In this document: piece by piece, positions 40,301 to 48,500 of the stretch | Layout: the number at the start of each line of letters is the position of its first letter | How positions within the stretch are numbered: position 1 is the first letter of the stretch | NCBI RefSeq assembly: GCF_965638725.1 | Contig: NC_134982.1 | Location: 40,228,799 to 40,292,798, forward strand | Direction: 5' to 3' | From: Aptenodytes patagonicus | Taxonomy: Eukaryota; Chordata; Aves; Sphenisciformes; Spheniscidae | DNA: 64,000 nt | Program-made: the position numbers and the translations under genes | Notes under the pieces: generated by a model | The model's database searches: none | Told to the model about the DNA's origin: nothing | What the model saw: the letters and a program-made list of their open reading frames with translations, nothing else

Positions 40301-42966
40301 CTCTAATATCCAACACCCCTCTGATGAACAGTGAACAGCCACTGTTTTAGAAAGGATGAATATTTACTTCACTAAATATTTTCACTTCCCTGCCACCTGC
40401 TGTATCTCCTTCCATCTCTATCTAGCCTGCACTTTTTCCCCCCCCCTGAACACAAAGGAAAAGACTACAGCAACCAATGTCTTGGTTTCTATTCTATCTG
40501 TCTTGAATTGTAACAATTCAGCAGCAAGGCAAGCAGGTTTGCTGTTCCCTGACACAGGTTATAGCACAGTTTATAGACTGAATACCTTATAATAGTCAGT
40601 GAAGAAAAATTAACACAGCTTGACCAAATGCACTAAGACATTCCACCAACTGCAGTCTAAAAGCCACCAAAAGAGACAGCATTATGCTGCTGTAGCAACT
40701 ATTTCACCACATGCAGTTCCTTTATTTATCTGTCTTTAATTAGCACATTTTTAACGTCTATAACTCTGAGGGACTCAATGACAGTACCATAGGCGTAACT
40801 GGTATTATAGACAAAACAAAGCCAGACATACAACTACAGAAGTACTTTGGAGTATGCTAGAAGACAGTCCATTCCTGAAAACGCGTTGGAAAAAATTTAC
40901 AGCCTCCATAAGACTTTCTCTTAAAAAGTTAGGAGTTCGGCAAAATTACTCTCATTACCCTTAATCAGCTCTGAAAGCCACTACCAAGAGAGTCTTATTC
41001 TCTTCCTCTTTCTTCTTCAGCCATTTATTTCTACCTATTTCCTTTTGCTGTGTCAAGCACTCATGCGGTAAACCAGCTCAGCAAGTTCATTAGACAAAAA
41101 TAATCTAACATAAAACGTCAGAGCACCAATCCAGCTTATCATGTCACTAACTGGAATGGAAAGGGGATGGCAGGGGAGTGGAGGGAGTAGGGAACCTGTC
41201 CTTTTGATGGCAGTCTGCATTTTATCAGATCAAGCATACCACAAACCTGCACTCCAGCAAACTAGTGAGAGACACCTAGTATTAGACAGAACACGTCTGA
41301 GTTAGCCTGATAGCTCCTGCAGATTAGGTAGGGCTGGTAGCCTTTAAATCCTTAAGAATCTTAGGTTAAATTTAACTCAGTTTTCTGATTTGCAGAAAGA
41401 TTAGTTATCAACTTCACTGGAAAAATCTACTCTTCTTACATATTTGGCTGTTAAGAGCAATACCACACCCTTTCAGAAGCCCACAGATTTCCTCAGTATG
41501 GGTTTTCAGTGAGAGTCCACAACAGCAATGCTTCTATTACTGTCTTTTTCATTTCAAGGAAGCTGTTTTGGAAGAGGCTTAGCAAACTGCAGGGCAGAGG
41601 AAATTCTTCCAAGGATGAAACTGTACATTCAGAGGGCTTTAACAGATTTTGCTTCTGTGGGTAGGTCGAGACTGATGGTTTAAATGGTCTAAACCCAGTT
41701 CGCACTTACTTGACTTCAAATTAAAACCTTGTTTTATAAGCTGTCTAGTTAAAATGCTCAATTAGGTTATGTATTTAATTATTTCTAAAAAAATTGGTAT
41801 TTCAAATACTATTCTAAGTGCAAAAAATACTGAAATTGAGGGATCGGATAATCATCTTTTGGGAGACACCAACTGGTCTTATCTATTTAATTACATTCAT
41901 AATGAATTTTTAACTTTAAAGTAAGAATTTAACCTTTCATACTGGGAGATGATATGCAAACATGATAAACAGCAATTGCATTTTCCAGATCAATTCCTCA
42001 CTTAAAAAACCAAAACCCTAAACCTAACGGCTTAAATTTTGATGGAAGAATGTATGTTTACCTGAAAGATGCCATTTCTTTTCCAAGGTTTAAAACCGTG
42101 CAAGTTCCAGTGGTTTTTCAATATATCTTTAGAAAAATCTGTGATTGTTATTAAGTTTTTGAAACTAACTTTACACCAAATTTACCTGAAAAGGGTGCAG
42201 GAGCAAAAATTTATGCATTGATGACTAAAAGTGCTAGAAAGGGTGACGTGCACATTTGCACCAGAATGTCAAAGGACACGTTGCACATTTGGCCGTTGGG
42301 AGTCCTACATGGGAAAGCAGTGGATGCCATAGAAGAAGAAGAATGTAGCATGGGACCGTACTACAAAATCGCTTTTATCCATCAATATATTGCTAATCCA
42401 CGCAATCACAGGGCAAACCTCGGAGTATTTCAACGCCTGTTTCTTAACAGGTTAAAAGGTTTCCTGTGTATTTCACCTTCCCCTCGACAGCAGCCGCTGG
42501 CTCTGCGCAAGGCCGCGACACGGGGGGCCTGTCCTCGGGCGATGGCTCTGCCCCGGGAGCACTCTCGAACCTTCTCCCGAGCCGGAGCAGGCGCGGGATC
42601 CCGCCCAGACACGATGCCTGCGTACCGACGGCAGCTCCACGACCACTTCCAGCGCGGCCGCTGGCGCTAGGGCCGCGGAAGCGGCTGCCTCCGCTGCCGA
42701 CACCGAGCAAGCGGTGCGGAGGTTAATGGCGGCGGGGCGGGGAAAGGAAGGGGTAGGCGGCCCTGCCCCGCTCCCCCCGGCCGGGCTCCCGGCTCTGACA
42801 GTCCCGACCCGACTCCAGAACCGTCCACGTGTCAGCAGGCTGCTTCGCGCCCCGCACCGACTTCGCGCGGCCGAGTGCGGCCGGTGAGGCGGCCGGGGGA
42901 CGCCAGGTCGGGCCGCCGGGCCCCGCCCTTACCTGGTTTGGCCGGTTTAGGTGGCGGCTTGGACAT
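25333..42966 (-). CDS. OSTF1: OSTF1, osteoclast-stimulating factor 1 (complete CDS, 10 exons)
   Basis: OSTF1 is a cytoplasmic adaptor first linked to osteoclast stimulation; its SH3 domain and ankyrin repeats mediate protein binding. Exons on the minus strand, 5' to 3': 42966-42933, 34019-33973, 33314-33264, 33180-33117, 30163-30110, 29662-29555, 29078-29029, 28913-28835, 28365-28267, 25391-25333. All junctions are GT-AG, phases agree, and the sum is 645 nt, giving 214 residues, the length known for human OSTF1. Residues 1-12 are the basic proline-rich start. The SH3 domain spans about 13-70, with ALYTFEP at 19-25, WW at 49-50 and GLIPSNYV at 59-66. Ankyrin repeats run about 72-168, with [25 protein letters not shown] and [15 protein letters not shown]. 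The tail is acidic (YLDDEDSD). The start is the first ATG, inside the CpG island. Intron 1 is about 8.9 kb. Identification is firm. Confidence 0.97.
26321..26347. repeat. Short purine (GAAA) simple repeat
   Basis: A run of AGAAA/GAAA units lies in the last intron of OSTF1. It is an ordinary microsatellite-like tract. Confidence 0.7.
28267..28365 (-). CDS. OSTF1: OSTF1 coding exon 9
   Basis: 99 nt, phase 1 at both ends. It encodes the last ankyrin segment ([20 protein letters not shown] and onward) and the basic run KKKQ. Its 5' acceptor is purine-broken (TTATAAAG), so the site is weaker than its neighbours. Confidence 0.94.
28835..28913 (-). CDS. OSTF1: OSTF1 coding exon 8
   Basis: 79 nt encoding [20 protein letters not shown] and then EMLLAKG, a canonical ankyrin helix-turn-helix. 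The donor is GTAATG, a weaker match than GTAAGT. Confidence 0.95.
29029..29078 (-). CDS. OSTF1: OSTF1 coding exon 7
   Basis: 50 nt encoding [17 protein letters not shown] with donor CAG/GTATGT. Its acceptor (TTTTCTGCAG) is preceded on the minus strand by a run of 14 C, seen on the plus strand as G at 29093-29106. Confidence 0.95.
29093..29106. repeat. G14 homopolymer beside the OSTF1 exon 7 acceptor
   Basis: Fourteen consecutive G on the plus strand give C14 on the transcribed (minus) strand, 14 bases upstream of the first exon 7 base. It forms most of the polypyrimidine tract. Such runs are prone to length change and sequencing error. Confidence 0.9.
29555..29662 (-). CDS. OSTF1: OSTF1 coding exon 6
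   Basis: 108 nt encoding [20 protein letters not shown] and then [16 protein letters not shown], the central ankyrin repeat. The acceptor is TTGTCTTTCAG and the donor AAAG/GTATCG. Confidence 0.95.
30110..30163 (-). CDS. OSTF1: OSTF1 coding exon 5
   Basis: 54 nt encoding [19 protein letters not shown], joining the SH3 domain to the first ankyrin helix. The donor is CGTG/GTAAGTG. Confidence 0.95.
33117..33180 (-). CDS. OSTF1: OSTF1 coding exon 4
   Basis: 64 nt encoding [20 protein letters not shown] and Y, the tryptophan pair and ALYDY-partner loop of the SH3 domain. The acceptor is TTCTCTGCAG and the donor CTATG/GTAATG. Confidence 0.95.
33264..33314 (-). CDS. OSTF1: OSTF1 coding exon 3
   Basis: 51 nt, phase 0 at both ends, encoding [17 protein letters not shown] (the RT loop and following strand of the SH3 domain). 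The acceptor TTTAAAG lies after a long minus-strand T tract (plus-strand A at 33319-33333). The donor is ATG/GTGAGTC. Confidence 0.95.
33973..34019 (-). CDS. OSTF1: OSTF1 coding exon 2
   Basis: 47 nt encoding [15 protein letters not shown], the first SH3 strand. The acceptor is TTTTTTAG and the donor ACG/GTAAGT. Confidence 0.95.
34229..34252. repeat. Perfect 10-bp inverted repeat, 4-base loop
   Basis: CTTACATCAG and CTGATGTAAG are exact reverse complements separated by CCAA. It lies in OSTF1 intron 1, about 210 bp upstream of exon 2, and the right arm contains a GTAAG donor-like core on the plus strand. Confidence 0.8.
34933..35003. repeat. Imperfect two-copy direct repeat
   Basis: Both copies start GTTTACTTTTAAATATCT and share TTAAG.ATGTAG; the second lacks a 6-base segment (GAAGTC). 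This is a small tandem duplication in the OSTF1 intron with no sign of function. Confidence 0.6.
42933..42966 (-). CDS. OSTF1: OSTF1 coding exon 1
   Basis: 34 nt encoding [11 protein letters not shown] plus the first base of Gly12, with donor CAG/GTAAGG. It begins with the family's conserved MSKPPPKP start, which fixes the initiation codon. Confidence 0.95.
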
Positions 42967-43429
42967 GGCTGGGGCCGGCCCGAGCGCGGACGGGGAAGCG
43001 GCGATCGGCTGCCTGCGAGCGGGCCCGCGGTGTCGGGCGGGGAGGGGCGGGCGGCGGCGCAAGCCCTCGCCGGGCTCCCGGGAGCGGTGCGCGGCGGGCG
43101 GCGGCGGGCAGGGGGAGGAAGGAAGGGCGGCGGGAGGAGGAAGGGAGGGGCGGGTGCTATCGGCAGCGCCCCCCAGTGGCGGCCGCAGGCGCTTCCACAG
43201 CCCCAGGCGGGACCCGGCCAACCCCCGCGCGCGCCGAGGCTCCGCCTCTCCCCTCCCTGCCCCTCCCCCGCGGGTGCCGCTGCGGGAGGGGCTAGGGGAA
43301 CGGTAAGCGGCATGCGGAGGCGGCCAATGGGGGCGCGCGGCTGGGGCGGGGCAGCGGCGGGGCGCGTGAAGCGGTGGGGCTCGCGCCCAAGGGGCGGCTG
43401 GCGGCGGCGAGGCCCGAGGAGTGCGGGCG

Positions 43430-43473
43430 GGTACCTGCGGGGCGGCGGGCCGGTACCTGCGGGGCGGCGGGCC
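43430..43473. repeat. 22-bp GC-box tandem repeat, two copies
   Basis: Two identical 22-bp units start GGTACCTGC and end GGCGGCGGGCC. Each contains a GC box (GGGGCGG), a likely Sp-family site, so the duplication doubles a putative promoter element. Confidence 0.8.
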
Positions 43474-43575
43474 GGCCGCGCCGTGGCGTGACCCGGCGGC
43501 ACCGGTGGGTTGCGAGTTGCCCCGTCCCGGGCGTGTGACAGGAACTTCGTGCCCCGCGGGGGCCGCCCCACCCCG

Positions 43576-45491
43576 GTAAGCGCGCCTTAGACAGCTCCGT
43601 AGCTGGGCGTAAGAGGTGGGGGCTCCGCCTGCGTGGAAGCCCTTCGGCCAGGACGGTTTCTTCTGGGTGCCCTCCCGGTGCCTTTAAGCAGTGGTTAAAG
43701 TTAAGTGTTAACCCCAGAGACGCGGACGTGCTGTGAGCTGTTGGGAGAGGCGTGGGGCTCTGCGGCTGTCGGCGCCCGCTCCCCTTGGCCCCTCCGCCAG
43801 CCCAGGCGTGTGGGTTTGGCGCCCGGGAGAGACATTCCCTACCCGGGTCTGGTGGTGCCTAGAAGGGAGCATGCTTCGGCTGTTGCCGCGTGCTGGAGCT
43901 TTGTTACGCTATGCCGTTAAAAATAGGGTGATAGCAATTCTGTGTTAGGGTTGTAGTGGGTTTATGTTCTGTTTAAAGATGCTAAACCGAGCCCAGGTAG
44001 AGTAATTTAGGATTTCTGTGCTGCAGCATTGGTGACAAATTTGCCTTTGCAATTTGTGTTGCACATTACTCTGGAGGGAGGAAGAGCTGGTGGTTTTTTT
44101 CAGCCTGGTGTTTTTTGCCTTAAGCTGGGATTAACTTTCATATACTCAGTGATGTAAATTGCAGTCCAAAGCTCAGCATGTGCGTCCAGATGTTATTTAG
44201 GTTGTTACATAGCATTTTTGGTGGGACAAAGGCTAATCCTCTGGAACACAAACCTTACTGATGATTTTTAGAAAAGAGCATTGGGTTGTTTTGGTTTTTT
44301 TTTTAAGGGACTGAGTATCACCACTTCCTGAGAACAGATCATCTGTTTGCAGTCTTTGAATGGGTAGACAATATCATAAGCATACGATGTATCATTGAAC
44401 TTGAGATTTATGATACTCTTAGAAAACCCTCACGTCCTAACTTATAAAACGTGCCAGTGCCAACTGCCGTTGCAGCAGCATTGTAGAGCAATGGCTATCA
44501 TACTGGTGATGACTCTTGGACTAGTCAGTATGTCGTCTTTTTTTTTTTTTTTTTCTTTTTCTAGCAGACCTCTGAAACAGTTGTACTTCCACTCATTGCA
44601 CCAAATGCAAAAGGATATTATTATTTCAGACTCTGTGTATGTATAAAACTTACTTTAACAGAAATAGCGTGGTTTTACTTTCATACTGATGCCCTGCAAC
44701 TGTCTTCTTTCTAGTATAGTGCAGATACTTGTTTGTTGGGGAGGGGAGGTGGTGTTACCTCCTCAGTCCTTTCAGGTCTTAGGTGTCGTAGGCCTTACCT
44801 CCTTAAGTGTGACCTAGGAGGACAGAGCAGGTGAAAACCAGGGTGTTTGTGTGTGGTTAGTTATTAATTGGTGTGTGCTTTTGGAAAGCAACGTTTGACA
44901 AATGTTTAACTGGTTTGACAAACTCTGTGGACTAGTGCTGCTGCCAAGAGAAGCAGCGCCATTACTACCTGTCCTGCTACGCCATACCTTTGCAGGCACG
45001 GGTAACTGGGAAAACTGGAGGGAAGTCATTCAGCTGAAAACTAACATTCTTCCCCTCTCTGTTATAACCTTTAATGAAATTTTTAAAACATCTTTCTCCT
45101 CAGCACATCACTGGGTTCTTTTTTTAAGGTTTTTGTTTGTTTCACCACCGCAGCTTCTCGTCTTTTTTATACCATTAATGCTTAAGCTAGTGATTGTGCT
45201 TTTCTTTAGGGACTTCTGTGGTATTAACATTGATAGAACTGAGTCTCTCAAAGTTCTTCCCAAATGCTTATAATACTGTCTAAGGTAAAACACATTGAAA
45301 TCTGTGATGTGGCATGTATGTTGCAGCTTTCTTGTTAGCATTAGAGTAAGCAGTTGAGGTTCCGACGGTTGCTTTGCAAAAAGAAAAAAAGGACGGAAAG
45401 TAAGTCTTATCTATAATTGGTATTTCTTAATACAATAGCTGCTTTCCATGTTGCTGAATTAAAAGTTTTCACTGGCTACTATCTTTGACAG
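43576..45491 (+). other. NMRK1 5' region: likely intron before the first coding exon
   Basis: This is about 1.9 kb between the CpG island and the ATG exon with no coding segment recognised. It carries a T-rich tract at about 44530-44555. The last 180 bp (from about 45311) belong to the segment that is copied at 47.4 kb. A donor match GAAA/GTAAGTC at about 45399 suggests a further small non-coding exon, but that is uncertain. Confidence 0.45.
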
Positions 45492-45555
45492 TGAAAAGGA
45501 AGAACTGAAGAGAAAACAAACTATGAAAGTATTGGTTATTGGCCTTGGAGGGTAA
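45311..45555 (+). repeat. Direct repeat copy 1 (genuine NMRK1 start exon and flank)
   Basis: This segment and the one 2,088 bp downstream align without gaps, from GGCATGTATG to the exon donor. I count five substitutions over about 245 bp. Copy 1 has the strong donor GTAAGT and is followed by the correct next exon, so it is the parental copy. Confidence 0.92.
45523..45551 (+). CDS. NMRK1: NMRK1 coding exon 1 (start codon)
   Basis: The spliced exon begins at 45492 after TTTGACAG. The ATG at 45523 starts MKVLVIGLG, the first strand before the P-loop. The donor is GG/GTAAGT. Confidence 0.93.
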
Positions 45556-48500
45556 GTATTAGCAAATTAAATTTCCTTTACAGCTCAAGACTGGTCTTCC
45601 GTTCAGAATGAAGTCATGTCACTTCAATTTATGAATGGATACTTTTTGAAAATAGATTACAAATACAACATGTAATTGCCTCATTTTATGGCATGTAACT
45701 CTTAAGAAATTGTTCCTGTCTCTGTTGGAGATCTCCAGTACCACCTCTCTCTAACCTCTTTCTTGGCATTGCTAGATTTACTGTCAGAAAGCTGTTGGAA
45801 CCTGCCAGAATATTTATAGATGTAGAGAGTATTTAGTGTGAATAAAGTTTTGGGGGTTTTAGATTGTGGCTTTGTGGTTTACCCTAACTATATAAAATGT
45901 GTGTGTGAGCTTGTACATATGTTTAAAAGATAGATGTTTGTCTTGATTCAGTTTTTACTATGTTTTCTAACTCAGTGTAACAAATGGGGGGAAAACAACG
46001 CTGGCAGAAAAGCTTAAGAAAATGCTTCCCAACTGTGATATAATCTCTCAAGATGACTTCTTTAAGGTAACAGTATTGATGGAAAGACCTGATAGGTAAA
46101 AGTAGGCTTAAGTAGATTTTAGTATCATTTCTTCTCTTTTCAGTTCTCCTATTGATAAACTTTTCAAATTGATGCTGCTTAAAATAATGGTAACTTCATG
46201 AGAAAGAAAAATAAAATGAGCACTGGGGTGATTGAACTTTTAGTGGCCAAAACCACTGAGTATACTCAGTAAAAAGAAGTTTACTGTCTTCTTTGATACC
46301 CTTTAAAATAAGAAACGGGTGTATGTTGGATGCATTTTTCAAGATACTTTGTGCTAATGAAGTTAATGATATTATTGTGTTAACCCTACACCCATACAGT
46401 AATAGGTAGTTATTTGTTTCCCGAATCAAAACAGAAAAAAAACTTTTGCATTGACGTCGGAGTTCTTTGTTAAGGAGGGTGAAGCAGTTCTTATTTCTGA
46501 AGTAAAGCTCTAATGAACTTGAGAGGTATGATTTGGAGAATTTGTTGTTCTAGATTAAATAAAGTGTTTGTATTGTATTTTAATAGTTGTATACAGCTAT
46601 TTAATTTTGAAGATAAATTTAATCAATTGGGATACAAAGGTGTATAACCCTTAAGTTTGTAATTGAAGAGTATATATCTGTGAAAGTGGTCATAAAAGCA
46701 GCCTTGAAAATATTCAAATTTTTTTTCCCCTTCAGCCAGAGTCTGAAGTAGAAACAGATGAACGTGGATTTAAGCTATATGATGGTCAGTAACTTTGATG
46801 CATTGCTTTTGAACAGTGTACTGAAACTGTTGTGCTGAGCCTCAATACTTCTTCCTCTCCACCCCCTGCCCCTCTTCCCTTCTGAACAAGGTAGTAAACA
46901 AATGGTTAAGAGCAATCCTTTGCTCAGTTTCTCTCAGCTCACTGAGATAAATAAGAAAACTTGCTAAACTAGTAAATAGCTCAAGCTAGTGCCTGAGCTT
47001 TCCTTTTCTCTTTTAAATTTTTTCCTCTCTTTTACAGTTGCATCTGGTGCAGGAGCAAATGGTACTGTTCAGTTGAAAGTCTTGACTTGCAGCACTGGCA
47101 TAAGCTTAACCTCATCACTTTCTATGTAATGATGGATTTTTTTTTCCACTTTGATAGTGAATTCATGGGATATCACCACTGAGACTCTTTTGTTGTCATA
47201 TTCCAAATCGGTCAAAACTTGGGTCTGATCCTGACACCTTAATTTCATGTCAGATCTCACATAGAGACCAAATATTTTGAAGCTCATGGTTAATGCTGGC
47301 TCAACGTGCCAATTTAGGCTTATAAACTTATAGATCAAGACCCACTTTAGGCCAGTGCTTTGGTTCAGGTCAATTCGAGTTGAGAACAGTTGATTATTGG
47401 TATGTATGTTGCACCTTTTTTGTTAGCATTAGAATAAGCAGTTGAGGTTCCGACGGTTGCTTTGCAAAAAGAAAAAAAGGACAGAAAGTAAGTCTTATCT
47501 ATAATTGGTATTTCTTAATACAATAGCTGCTTTCCATGTTGCTGAATTAAAAGTTTTCACTGGCTACTATCTTTGACAGTGAAAAGGAAGAACTGAAGAG
47601 AAAACAAACTATGAAAGTATTGGTTATTGGCCTTGGAGGGTAATTTTGGTAATTTTTTTGGTAAAAAAATACTTTTTGAAATTGAAAAATCAACCAAGTT
47701 GATACTTGGTGATCACAAAATGTATTACTCGGGAACATTGGCCAGAACCTTAAATTGTGTCTGAAAACTAACTCTTACCAGCTATGCAGTCTTTGGCTCA
47801 ACTTCTAGACTTCATGAAACTAGAACGTGAAACTGGAGGAATAAGTTGAACATTCTCATTCAAATATCTGGGTTTAATGCTGCTCTTAAAAGCACCTCAG
47901 AAATGCATTTGCTCTTATGTTACCCAAAGGCTGCCATCTCTTTGCCATTCAGTACTTACTCGAAATGTTCTTACATGTCTACAGACAAAAGCAGGTGCTA
48001 CATCGTGCTGTTTTGTTTTGTATGCCATCCTCCTTTCAATCTAATCCATCCATCCCCACCCTCCAAATATCTGAAACCTAGTAAAAACCCAAAGCAAAAA
48101 TTTTTGAGCGATCCCTCCCTTCAACTGTATCAGTGGCAATTGACAGAAAGGTGGAGGTCTCAGGGTGAGTAAGTTTTTACAAGTTTCGTGGAATAGAACA
48201 GTCCCTGCAGTTTCTATTGTCAAGGGAAAGGCTGTGAAGTGAGTTTGCACGTTTTTTCGTGCCACAGAGTTCAGAGAGACCACACTCACCAGAAATACCC
48301 CAATCCTGGGGAAAGCTTTAGTTTCAGTTTATCATCAGTTGCAAACATGGAACTACTTATATGTGTGAGAAAATTCTTAGGGTAATCCCATTCCCTTTCA
48401 TTTAGACTTGTATGTAGATTATTTGATTCTTACAGATTAACCTAGGGGTACTTAAGGGTTCTTTATTTTTTTTTATTCTCTGTTTTTAAGGGGTGCCTAA

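Larger units (their letters stand above)
34020..42932 (-). other. OSTF1 intron 1
   Basis: About 8.9 kb of AT-rich intron. No exon of a known gene was seen on either strand. It contains a perfect 10-bp hairpin near 34.24 kb and a duplicated segment near 34.95 kb. The rest shows only short chance open frames. Confidence 0.7.
42480..43620. promoter_or_regulatory. CpG island, probable OSTF1/NMRK1 bidirectional promoter
   Basis: Base composition changes sharply to very GC- and CpG-rich DNA between AT-rich flanks. The OSTF1 start codon (minus) lies inside at 42966 and NMRK1 runs the other way, with its first coding exon about 2 kb to the right. Multiple GC boxes (GGGGCGG) are present. Plus-strand donor-like sites at 43304 (ACG/GTAAGC) and 43576 (CCCG/GTAAGC) are candidates for the end of a non-coding NMRK1 exon 1. 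No TATA box was seen, as is usual for housekeeping promoters. Bidirectional use is inferred from the divergent arrangement. Confidence 0.75.

Noticed and set aside
42218-42670. 150-codon plus-strand frame entering the CpG island
   Set aside because: The first half is AT-rich intron and the second half GC-rich island; the composition break and lack of any domain argue against a gene.
42723-43571. 282-codon minus-strand open frame and several overlapping frames on both strands in the CpG island
   Set aside because: GC-rich DNA lacks stop codons, so all frames stay open. The products are Pro/Ala/Arg low-complexity strings, and the real OSTF1 start exon lies inside in another context.
47580-47639. 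Copy 2 start exon as a functional alternative NMRK1 first coding exon
   Set aside because: Joined to exon 4 it is out of frame and terminates at once, and it omits the P-loop exon; it cannot give an active kinase.
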